64,000 nucleotides of DNA from assembly GCF_029623755.1 (NCBI RefSeq), contig NZ_CP121106.1, positions 2,112,352 to 2,176,351 of the forward strand, written 5' to 3'. A model generated the notes under the pieces. That model was not told the DNA's origin. It ran no database searches and saw only the letters and a list, made by a program, of their open reading frames with translations. Positions 58,076 to 64,000 of this stretch are shown here, one piece after another. Origin of the DNA: Altererythrobacter sp. CAU 1644 (GTDB taxonomy: Bacteria; Pseudomonadota; Alphaproteobacteria; Sphingomonadales; Sphingomonadaceae). Position numbers and translations under genes: made by a program. The first letter of the stretch is position 1; each line of letters starts with the position of its first letter.

Positions 58076-58095
58076 AGGGGCCACATCTGGCCCCT
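58076..58095 (+). terminator. Terminator after the PspC gene
   Basis: AGGGGCCA (58076-58083) and TGGCCCCT (58088-58095) pair perfectly around CATC; TCTTCGTTTT follows. It ends the microprotein-PspC operon, 69 bases past its stop and before a convergent SDR gene. Confidence 0.7.
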
Positions 58096-58122
58096 TCTTC
58101 GTTTTCGCGGCAGTGGCCGCTG

Positions 58123-58905
58123 TCACATCGCCGAGATGCCGCCGTCGAGCTTCAGTTCCGCTCCGGTCATGAAACGGCTCTCGTCACTCGCCAGATAAAG
58201 CACTGCATTGGCAATGTCGTTCGGCTCTCCGACGAATTTCAGCGGAATCTGACGCGCCAGTTTTTCCAGCAGGACCTGCTTGTCGAGATTGTGGTGCTTC
58301 GCCGTGCCATCGAGGATCGGCGTATCGACGAAGGTCGGGTGAACCGAGTTGCAGCGGATCTGCATGTTGTTCTTGGCGCAATGCAGTGCGATCGACTTCG
58401 ACAGCATCCAGACCGCCGCCTTTGACGAATTGTAGGCTGGCATGGTGTCGCTCGCGATCAGCCCGGCAATCGACGAGATGTTGACGATTGAGCCAGGCGC
58501 ATGCTCGCGCATCAGCGGCAGAGCAGCCTGGCAGCCATGGAAGATGCCATCGACGTTAATCGCGTAGCATCGCTTCCAATCTTCGAACTTGCAGGTCTCG
58601 ATGTTCCCGGCAACGCCGATTCCGGCATTATTGACGAGCACATTCAAGCCACCCATCGCGTCGCGTGCCAGGGCTACTGCCGCGTCCCAGTGGGAGCGAT
58701 CGGTGACATCGTGCTGGATGGAGAAGGCAGTTCCAGCTCCAAGCGCATCATTGATGGCGGCCGCCGTTTCGGCAGCGCCATCCCCGTTGATGTCAGTGCA
58801 CAGCACGCGGGCACCTTCTTGCGCGAGGAGGGCGGAATGCGCTGCTCCAAGCCCTTGGGCAGCACCAGTTATCAGCGCCATCTTGCCGGCGACACGTCCA
58901 GCCAT
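58123..58905 (-). CDS. Short-chain dehydrogenase/reductase
   Basis: 260 aa from MAGRVAGKMALITGAAQGLG; GGGAG lies 7 bases before this ATG but only one before ATG 58911, so 58905 is chosen. The cofactor loop TGAAQGLGAAHSALLA, NNAG in VLVNNAGIGVAG, the catalytic Ser in VNISSIAG and YxxxK in YNSSKAAVWML are all present. The Asp in CTDINGD suggests NAD. It may oxidise a hydroxy-steroid or alcohol; substrate unknown. Nudix stop and SDR start are only 2 bases apart. Confidence 0.9.
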   Translation of the reverse strand: MAGRVAGKMALITGAAQGLGAAHSALLAQEGARVLCTDINGDGAAETAAAINDALGAGTAFSIQHDVTDRSHWDAAVALARDAMGGLNVLVNNAGIGVAGNIETCKFEDWKRCYAINVDGIFHGCQAALPLMREHAPGSIVNISSIAGLIASDTMPAYNSSKAAVWMLSKSIALHCAKNNMQIRCNSVHPTFVDTPILDGTAKHHNLDKQVLLEKLARQIPLKFVGEPNDIANAVLYLASDESRFMTGAELKLDGGISAM

Positions 58906-58907
58906 GC

Positions 58908-59450
58908 TCATACTCCCGTGAGAATTTCGTTGCCCAGCAACAAGAGCAGCCGCACGTCGATGCCGCAACCTTCGTTTCGCTTTGCAACCAGAAAGCTGGA
59001 AAGGTTCGCGAGTGCGACGCGGTGGACGGTGATGTTCTCGCCTTCGACACCGCCGCCATCGCCGACCTTCTCAAGCTTCGTCGCGCGCACAAGCGTGAAG
59101 CTTTCGCTGAGCATGCCCGGCGAGGAGTAAAAATTGCCGAGATCCTCGAGCTTGCCGGCGCGATAGCCGGTTTCCTCTTCGAGCTCGCGCCCGGCCGCGC
59201 CGAGATCGTCCTCGCCATCTTCGCCTTCGTGATCGCCGATCAGTCCGGCAGGAAGTTCGATGCAATCGCGGCCCAACGGCACGCGGTATTGCTGCACCAG
59301 CAGGACATACCCATCCTCGATCGCCAGGATTACTGCTGCGCGGATGTCGCGCGCCCGGCTGACGTATTCCCACCGCCCGCGGCGCTTGGAGACGACGAAA
59401 TTGCCCTGCCAGATGATCTCTTCCGGCTGGTCTGCATCGGGATAGCTCAT
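58908..59450 (-). CDS. Nudix hydrolase (ADP-sugar type)
   Basis: 180 aa. The Nudix box begins GxxxxxE in GLIGDHEGEDGEDDLGAAGRELEEETGYRAG, an extended form with extra acidic residues, with REL.EETGY intact. Neighbouring features (LVQQYRVPLGRDCIELPAG and FYSSPGMLSESFTLVRA) match ADP-ribose/ADP-sugar pyrophosphatases. It hydrolyses nucleoside diphosphate-linked compounds. Same strand as SDR, nearly overlapping. Confidence 0.9.
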   Translation of the reverse strand: MSYPDADQPEEIIWQGNFVVSKRRGRWEYVSRARDIRAAVILAIEDGYVLLVQQYRVPLGRDCIELPAGLIGDHEGEDGEDDLGAAGRELEEETGYRAGKLEDLGNFYSSPGMLSESFTLVRATKLEKVGDGGGVEGENITVHRVALANLSSFLVAKRNEGCGIDVRLLLLLGNEILTGV

Positions 59451-59461
59451 GCGGTCAGGCG

Positions 59462-60139
59462 TTAGACTTCGATCAGCCGGTCGGGAAGCTCGTTCTGGTC
59501 GTCTTCGTGCCGCGGGAAATGTTCGGAGAGAACCCGGCCGACATCGCGCACGCCTGCTGCCATGCCTTCGGCGATTCGACCCTGTTTGATTTCGACAAGC
59601 ATGTCGGCCATCGCCTCGCCCCAGACTTCCGCCGGCACTTTCTCGGCGATCGGTTCATCGGCGACGATCTCGGCCCGGTGCTCGCGCATCGAGAGATAGA
59701 TGAGCACCCCGGTCCGCCCGTGGGTGCGCCGTTCGGCCCCGACCTTGAAATGCTTGATCGCCTGCTCGTGGACGCGCGCGGTCTTGACGGGACCGGGTAT
59801 GAGCAGGATTTTCAGCGGATTCCACAGCTGCACGGCCCAACTCGCGATAAAGGCGATGAGACCAAGGCCGATGGTCATGCTGGCAAGCTCGCCATTCGTC
59901 CATTCGTGCGTCCAGCCGCCGACGAGGCGGTCCCACAGGTCCATGAACGGCAAGGGAAAGACGGCAAACAGGCTCATCACCGAAAAAGCCAGCCCGATCG
60001 CCCACAGCAGCACGACGTCGGTATAGCCGTCGGACCGGTCAGCAAGGACGGTGACGATCTCTCCGGAAGTGGAGAGCTCGGCCTCGGCCACCGCCGCGGT
60101 TACAATCTGATGTTGCTCGGAATTGAGATAGCTTGCCAT
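59462..60139 (-). CDS. TPM-domain membrane protein without a signal peptide
   Basis: 225 aa. The N-terminal TPM-like start HQIVTAAVAEAELSTSGEIVTVLADRSDGYTDVVLL is interrupted by two or three transmembrane segments (WAIGLAFSVMSLFAVF, SMTIGLGLIAFIASWAVQL). The TPM fold resumes in RTHGRTGVLIYLSMREHRAEIVADEPIAEKVPAEVW. It follows the secreted TPM protein on the same strand, and both go with LemA. Role unknown. Confidence 0.8.
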   Translation of the reverse strand: MASYLNSEQHQIVTAAVAEAELSTSGEIVTVLADRSDGYTDVVLLWAIGLAFSVMSLFAVFPLPFMDLWDRLVGGWTHEWTNGELASMTIGLGLIAFIASWAVQLWNPLKILLIPGPVKTARVHEQAIKHFKVGAERRTHGRTGVLIYLSMREHRAEIVADEPIAEKVPAEVWGEAMADMLVEIKQGRIAEGMAAGVRDVGRVLSEHFPRHEDDQNELPDRLIEV

Positions 60140-60946
60140 CTACCACCCCCCGGAGGCGCCACCGCCCCCGAAACTGCCGCCGCCGCCGGAGAACCCTCCT
60201 CCGCCGAAGCCGCCGCCACTGCCGCCCCAGCCGCCGCCTCCGCCATCGCTGATCCCGCGGGCAATGCCTTTTCCGACTTCCCACAAGATGATGTCGCCGA
60301 TTGCGCCGCCGACACCGTAACGCCGCCTGCGCCGCCGTCCGCGCATCATCGGCAGGATGAAGAAGAAGAAAATGAAGCCGAGCCAGATGAGGAAGCCGAA
60401 GCCATCGCCGCTGTCGCTTTCGCGCCGTTGACCGGCCTCCTGCGCGACCCGGCGGGCCTCGTCTTCGGGCAGTTGCAGCTGGGTTATGATCGAATCGACA
60501 CCCGCATCGATCCCACCCGCGAAATCTCCGTTGCGGAAGCGGGGCAGGAGCTGCTGCTGGATGATCAGCGAGGAAAGGGCATCGGTCATGATCCCTTCAA
60601 GGCCGTATCCCACCTCGATCCGGGTCTTGCGGTCATTGGGGGCAACGATCAGCAGTGCGCCGTCATTGCGCTCGGCATCGCCGATGCCCCACTCGCGTCC
60701 GAGGCGATAACCGTAATCCGCAATGTCGTAGCCCTGAAGGTCCGGGATTGTGGCCACGACCAGCTGGCGCTGCGACTGCGCTTCGAGAGTCTCGAGCTTT
60801 TGCGTAAGCGCTGCCTCTTCGGCCGGCGAAAGCAGGTCTGCCTGATCGACGACGCGCCCTGTCAGCGCCGGGAATTCCTGCGCGGAAAGAGGCGCGGCAA
60901 GGAGCGCCGCGAGGGCGGCGCTCCAGATGAAGAAAAGGCGAGCCAC
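60140..60946 (-). CDS. TPM-domain protein, YgcG-like (periplasmic, Gly-rich tail)
   Basis: 268 aa with a signal peptide (about 1-22). The TPM domain (GRVVDQADLLSPAEEAALTQKLETLEAQSQRQLVVATIPDLQGYD and NDGALLIVAPNDRKTRIEVGYGLEGIMTD, by their ends) is followed by a membrane helix (FLIWLGFIFFFFILPMM), an Arg cluster and a Gly/Ser/Trp tail. The tail, GGGGWGGSGGGFGGGG and so on, is typical of YgcG. It lies 5 bp after the LemA gene. Confidence 0.92.
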   Translation of the reverse strand: MARLFFIWSAALAALLAAPLSAQEFPALTGRVVDQADLLSPAEEAALTQKLETLEAQSQRQLVVATIPDLQGYDIADYGYRLGREWGIGDAERNDGALLIVAPNDRKTRIEVGYGLEGIMTDALSSLIIQQQLLPRFRNGDFAGGIDAGVDSIITQLQLPEDEARRVAQEAGQRRESDSGDGFGFLIWLGFIFFFFILPMMRGRRRRRRYGVGGAIGDIILWEVGKGIARGISDGGGGGWGGSGGGFGGGGFSGGGGSFGGGGASGGW

Positions 60947-60951
60947 GAAGC

Positions 60952-61554
60952 TCAGTTTGAGGTCATGTCGATTGTGGGTGCTACCTCGGCACCTTCGGTA
61001 GCGGCCTCATAGGGAGCGAGCGGTTCTGCGCCGTGGATGATGTTCGCGCCGATGGTGTCGGGGAAAGTGCGGATCGTGGTGTTATACTGGCGCACCGCTT
61101 CGTTATAGTCGCGGATTGCAACGGCGATGCGGTTCTCGGTGCCTTCAAGCTGGCTCTGCAGTGCCAGATAGTTCTGGTTCGACTGGATCTGCGGATATGC
61201 TTCGAAGCTGGCCAGCAGGCGGCCGAGGCCTTGGCCCAACTGCCCCTGGGCTGCTGCAAATTCCTGCATCTTCTGCGCATCGCCAAGGTCATCGGCGCTG
61301 ACGTTGATGCTGGTCGCGCGTGCGCGTGCTTCGGTCACTTCGGTAAGGATGGCTCGCTCGTTCTCGGCTGCGCCTTGCGCAACTTCGACGAGGTTGGGAA
61401 TGAGGTTGGCGCGGCGCTGGAACTGCGCCTCCACATCGGCCCACTTGGCCTTGGCGTTTTCTTCGGCAGCCGGGACGGAGTTGATACCGCAGGCAGCCAG
61501 GCCCAGCGAAGCGGCCGCCACGAGAGCGAAGCGGCGAACAGCAGCAAAATTCAT
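60952..61554 (-). CDS. LemA-family protein
   Basis: 200 aa from [23 protein letters not shown], a lipoprotein-type signal with lipobox LAA-Cys. The LemA four-helix fold has [31 protein letters not shown] and [32 protein letters not shown]. It is almost always next to a YgcG gene. Function unclear; may help envelope protease or peptidoglycan activity. Confidence 0.93.
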   Translation of the reverse strand: MNFAAVRRFALVAAASLGLAACGINSVPAAEENAKAKWADVEAQFQRRANLIPNLVEVAQGAAENERAILTEVTEARARATSINVSADDLGDAQKMQEFAAAQGQLGQGLGRLLASFEAYPQIQSNQNYLALQSQLEGTENRIAVAIRDYNEAVRQYNTTIRTFPDTIGANIIHGAEPLAPYEAATEGAEVAPTIDMTSN

Positions 61555-61711
61555 CGAAATCTCCCAAAGGGGCGGGCAGGGGGTGCCCGCGCGATCTGTG
61601 TTAGCAATATGGCACACCTCTGTGGATATTCAAGCGCATACGGTACTTGGCAAGGCGAATGGAGGGTGCAAGATTGCCCGCCTCAACCGGGTCGCAGCGG
61701 GGAGGGACGCG

Positions 61712-62131
61712 ATGCTTTCGGAATTCAAGGAATTCATTGCCAAGGGCAATGTCATGGAACTGGCAGTCGCCGTCATAATTGGCGGCGCCTTCGCAACGAT
61801 TGTTGGTTCGATGACCGACGACCTGATCATGCCTGTCGTCGGGATGATCTTCGGCGATGTAGATTTCAGCGATAAGTACATGGTGTTGAGTGGTGACGTG
61901 GCTGCGGGCGCGAGCCTCGAAGCGGCGCGTGAAGCGGGCGCCAACGTACTCGCCTGGGGCAGCTTCATTTCAACAGTGATCAACTTCCTGATCCTGGCCA
62001 TCATCATCTTCATGCTGGTTCGCTATGCCAACAAGGTAACGGCACAGTTCGAAAAGAAGGAAGACGAGGCTCCTGCCGGTCCGACCGAGATCGACCTGCT
62101 GACCGAAATCAGGGATGCCCTGAAGAAGTAG
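61712..62131 (+). CDS. mscL: Large-conductance mechanosensitive channel
   Basis: 139 aa from [40 protein letters not shown] precedes the ATG. The two helices (15-45 and about 78-103) and the tail [24 protein letters not shown] are all typical. It opens under hypo-osmotic shock. Full length; ATG fixed by the family start MxxEFKEF. Divergent from lemA. Confidence 0.96.
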   Translation: MLSEFKEFIAKGNVMELAVAVIIGGAFATIVGSMTDDLIMPVVGMIFGDVDFSDKYMVLSGDVAAGASLEAAREAGANVLAWGSFISTVINFLILAIIIFMLVRYANKVTAQFEKKEDEAPAGPTEIDLLTEIRDALKK

Positions 62132-62160
62132 CTGAATCCACTGCGCTTTTGCGCGGTCAC

Positions 62161-62188
62161 TTCACATTAAGCGGGCGCGGCCTATATA
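62161..62188 (+). promoter_or_regulatory. Candidate sigma-70 promoter of ssrA
   Basis: TTCACA (62161-62166), a 16-base spacer, TATATA (62183-62188). One base from TTGACA; transcription would begin near 62195, directly before the tmRNA acceptor part. Confidence 0.45.
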
Positions 62189-62199
62189 GGGCGTGCCCG

Positions 62200-62535
62200 T
62201 TTTTGCGGGCTATGGCGATAAATTGCGCTGTGTAATAGGCACAACGGACCCGGGGGCAGTACCCGGCGGCTCCACCATAAAGCCCTGATATCAGGGGATT
62301 TTGACGGGGCCGAACCAGGATCGACGTGTGTTGAAAGGCAGTGTTTTCGTCCGGGCTGAGTAACCCGTTAAAGGCTCAAAACACACAAGTGCCAATGACA
62401 ATGAAGCACTCGCTCTCGCTGCGTAACCTGACGGCCTAACGGCCTGAAATTACAAAGCTATGAGCGCCGTTGGACCCACGGGGCAACAGAAGCGGATACC
62501 GGGGGCCCGGGGGAGCCTAGCAACAGAATCCCCCA
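62200..62535 (+). ncRNA. ssrA: Two-piece (circularly permuted) transfer-messenger RNA
   Basis: Rescues stalled ribosomes by adding a tag peptide. The acceptor piece comes first: T-arm stem CCGGG/CCCGG (62250-62254, 62262-62266), then CGGCTCC, A, CCA ending at 62277. A 28-base joining segment with the palindrome CCCTGATATCAGGG follows. The coding piece begins GGGGCCG at 62306, which pairs with CGGCTCC to form the 7-bp acceptor stem (one G-U). The tag ORF is 62391-62426, reading ANDNEALALAA then TAA. CAACAGAA loops (62484-62491, 62521-62528) and a GGGGGA/TCCCCC stem end it. Outer ends are approximate. This gene order is the alphaproteobacterial permuted form. Confidence 0.95.
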
Positions 62536-62688
62536 CCGTTCCCCGCACCCTCATGCAATTCGTCGGCTCGGACCGCTGCGGTCGATCCGTTGGTAGAACG
62601 ACGAAGGTCTTTGAACCTGATCGGTATGGTAGGCTGCGCCTGCGCCGAACATCTGCGATCAGCGATTCTCGAAGCATAGGGGCCAGTT

Positions 62689-63381
62689 TTGGACAATTTT
62701 TCCGTGAGCGAAGACCGGGGCGGTGGACGACAGGCGGCGCTGGTCGACCTGCTCGTGGTGGTGGGCGTGTTGGTGAGCGTGAAGCAAGCCGTGCTGCCGT
62801 TCTCGGTGGTCTACGCGGGGCCCGCGTCGACTTTCTCCGCCATGATCGTTGCAACATTCCTGCTCTATCGGAGAGGTATGCGCTGGGCTGACCTCGGGCT
62901 CGTCTGGCCCGAGAGTTGGCTGAAGACGTTGGGCTGGACTGCGGCAATCTTTGCGGTGTTCCTGGCGACGGCGGGGCTTTCCAGCGTCCTGGCCGATCAG
63001 TTCGCAGAAGACATCGGTACCAGCGGTCGGTTCGATTTCGTCGAAGGTAGCTGGTTGGGTTACCTGACCGTCATGGCTCTGGTCTGGACCCATGGTTCGT
63101 TCTTCGAAGAGCTCTTGTTCAGGGCCTTTGTGATTACCAAGACGGAAGGGGCCTTGGGCGGCGCCCGCTGGGCGACCATCGGCGCGGTGGTGATCGGCGC
63201 GATCTTCTTTGGCTATCGCCATTATTACTACCAGGGGCTGCACGGTGCATTTGTGACCGGCATGATCGGGCTGGTGTTTGGTTTGATCTATGTCTGGATT
63301 GGGCGCCGCAACATCCTGCCGCTCATCCTGACACACGGCCTAGCGAACTCGATCGCACAGACTTCGCGCTTTCTTGGCTAG
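62689..63381 (+). CDS. CPBP-family intramembrane glutamic endopeptidase
   Basis: 230 aa if TTG 62689 is used (GGGG upstream); GTG 62704 would give 225 aa. About seven transmembrane helices. CPBP motifs: the Glu-Glu-x3-Arg motif in FFEELLFRAFVI, the H region FGYRHYYYQGLHGAFV, and H/N in LILTHGLANSIAQTSRF. Such enzymes cleave within membranes (CAAX-processing or bacteriocin-processing families). Stands alone after ssrA. Target unknown. Confidence 0.88.
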   Translation: MDNFSVSEDRGGGRQAALVDLLVVVGVLVSVKQAVLPFSVVYAGPASTFSAMIVATFLLYRRGMRWADLGLVWPESWLKTLGWTAAIFAVFLATAGLSSVLADQFAEDIGTSGRFDFVEGSWLGYLTVMALVWTHGSFFEELLFRAFVITKTEGALGGARWATIGAVVIGAIFFGYRHYYYQGLHGAFVTGMIGLVFGLIYVWIGRRNILPLILTHGLANSIAQTSRFLG

Positions 63382-63402
63382 CCCGGCGAAGTTGTTTCTC
63401 CG

Positions 63403-63639
63403 CTACCCGAACAGCCGCCGGAACCATCCGCGCTCCTTGCCGCGAGCGCTCGATTCCCCGGAAATCTCCATCAGGTAGTTGCCGAGAACCGCAGCTTGCT
63501 GCTTGGTCATCAGGAACCGGAATTGGTCCGGCTTCACCCGGTCGACGTCCTCTGCCGAATGGTAGCTCTCCATCTTCAGCATCACGCGATTGCCCAAATC
63601 GTGGTGGGTCCAGCCGACTAATGCGCCGTGACTCTCCAT
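63403..63639 (-). CDS. Small conserved hypothetical protein
   Basis: 78 aa with GGAGGAG before the ATG. Sequence features: MESHGALVGWTHHDLGNRVMLKMESYHSAEDV, then RFLMTKQQAAVLGNYLMEISG, and a basic end KERGWFRRLFG. No transmembrane segment, known motif or family is recognised. A soluble protein that may be lineage-specific. Convergent with the CPBP gene, 21 bp apart. Confidence 0.72.
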   Translation of the reverse strand: MESHGALVGWTHHDLGNRVMLKMESYHSAEDVDRVKPDQFRFLMTKQQAAVLGNYLMEISGESSARGKERGWFRRLFG

Positions 63640-63739
63640 GGCTGCTCCTCCAAGCCCTAGGTGTTACATCTTAGGGAAGCAGCTAACCCGTGCAACGGCA
63701 ACAACCCAAATGGGGCAGACGTGCGTCAAAAAGGCACAG

Positions 63740-63994
63740 TCAGGTGACGGGATCGTCCTGCGCGTCCCGGCGCGCTTTCGCATCCTGTTCGTAACGGATG
63801 GCATCGAGGATCTTCGCGCCGCCGAGGAACACCGCGCCCGCTGTCGCTGCCCACAAGAGGTAGCCGCCGACGCCGGGATACTCGAGCGTGTAATGCACGC
63901 CGCGCGTCATCGCGCCGAGGGCCAGGGCGTAGATAATCAGATACGCTTCGAAACGCGTCTTGATCACAAACAGCCGGCCAATCTTGCGCAGCAT
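63740..63994 (-). CDS. Small membrane protein, sphingomonad-type
   Basis: 84 aa, MLRKIGRLFVIKTRFEAYLIIYALALGAMTRGVHYTLEYPGVGG, by its ends; two transmembrane helices (about 17-33 and 44-62) and a charged C-terminus. I recall similar proteins in sphingomonads but know no function. Only six bases upstream of the ATG are in the window, so an earlier start cannot be excluded. Confidence 0.72.
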   Translation of the reverse strand: MLRKIGRLFVIKTRFEAYLIIYALALGAMTRGVHYTLEYPGVGGYLLWAATAGAVFLGGAKILDAIRYEQDAKARRDAQDDPVT

Positions 63995-64000
63995 CTTCGC

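Overview
The window is a contiguous piece of a high-GC, gene-dense alphaproteobacterial chromosome. Protein character points to Sphingomonadales, most likely Erythrobacteraceae (Erythrobacter/Altererythrobacter-like). The evidence is a circularly permuted two-piece tmRNA whose tag reads ANDNEALALAA, hemC-hemD followed by a Mic60-like gene, TonB-dependent receptors with an N-terminal IIVTATKR motif, and CtrA-type TTAA motifs. I saw no IS element, integrase, prophage or CRISPR array. Almost everything looks like core or lineage-specific chromosome.

Layout. 1-2231: 5' part of a large surface/secreted protein (minus strand) and about 0.96 kb upstream with no convincing gene. 2232-8933: succinate-semialdehyde dehydrogenase, a divergent Lrp-type regulator/alanine dehydrogenase pair, and a formaldehyde-detoxification run (frmA, cupin, prolyl-tRNA editing protein, S-formylglutathione hydrolase, GNAT). 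8938-13861 (minus): fumarylacetoacetase-like hydrolase and maleylacetoacetate isomerase (tyrosine catabolism), glutaryl-CoA dehydrogenase, gamma-glutamyltransferase. 13961-17557 (minus): single-domain response regulator, an OmpA-like / 34-aa membrane microprotein / helix-hairpin-helix run, and a VWA lipoprotein. 17718-21297 (minus): tsaD-gpsA-flippase operon. 21342-23921: hemC-hemD-Mic60-like. 23936-33477: a UbiH/COQ6-type monooxygenase divergent from dsbD, a lipoprotein with a MarR regulator, secreted hydrolases, and a decayed methyltransferase. 33478-41962: uvrB, lipoprotein, alpha/beta hydrolase, then the Anbu cluster (circularly permuted ATP-grasp, alpha-E, transglutaminase, Anbu peptidase) and an atypical LuxR-type response regulator. 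42013-46374: extensin-like lipoprotein, VOC protein, an orphan TadG/TadE trio. 46397-52250: MaoC, typA, a TonB receptor, DUF805. 52254-57286: ybbP-ybbA divergent from a tesA-like esterase, and recF. 57446-58095: a possible sigma-54 promoter, two paralogous membrane microproteins of 38 and 40 aa, and PspC. 58123-64000: SDR, Nudix, two TPM proteins plus LemA, mscL, ssrA, a CPBP protease and two small sphingomonad-type proteins.

How the genes work together. frmA and fghA form the glutathione-dependent formaldehyde oxidation route, with two unexpected translationally coupled genes between them. FAH and MaiA are consecutive steps of homogentisate breakdown. hemC and hemD make uroporphyrinogen III. 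The ATP-grasp, alpha-E, transglutaminase and Anbu genes form the known but biochemically unresolved Anbu system. The best candidates for something little described are the microprotein/PspC operon, the Anbu cluster with its neighbours, the OmpA/microprotein/HHH run, and the hairpin that covers the frmA ribosome-binding site. All functional calls come from reading motifs; no database search was possible.
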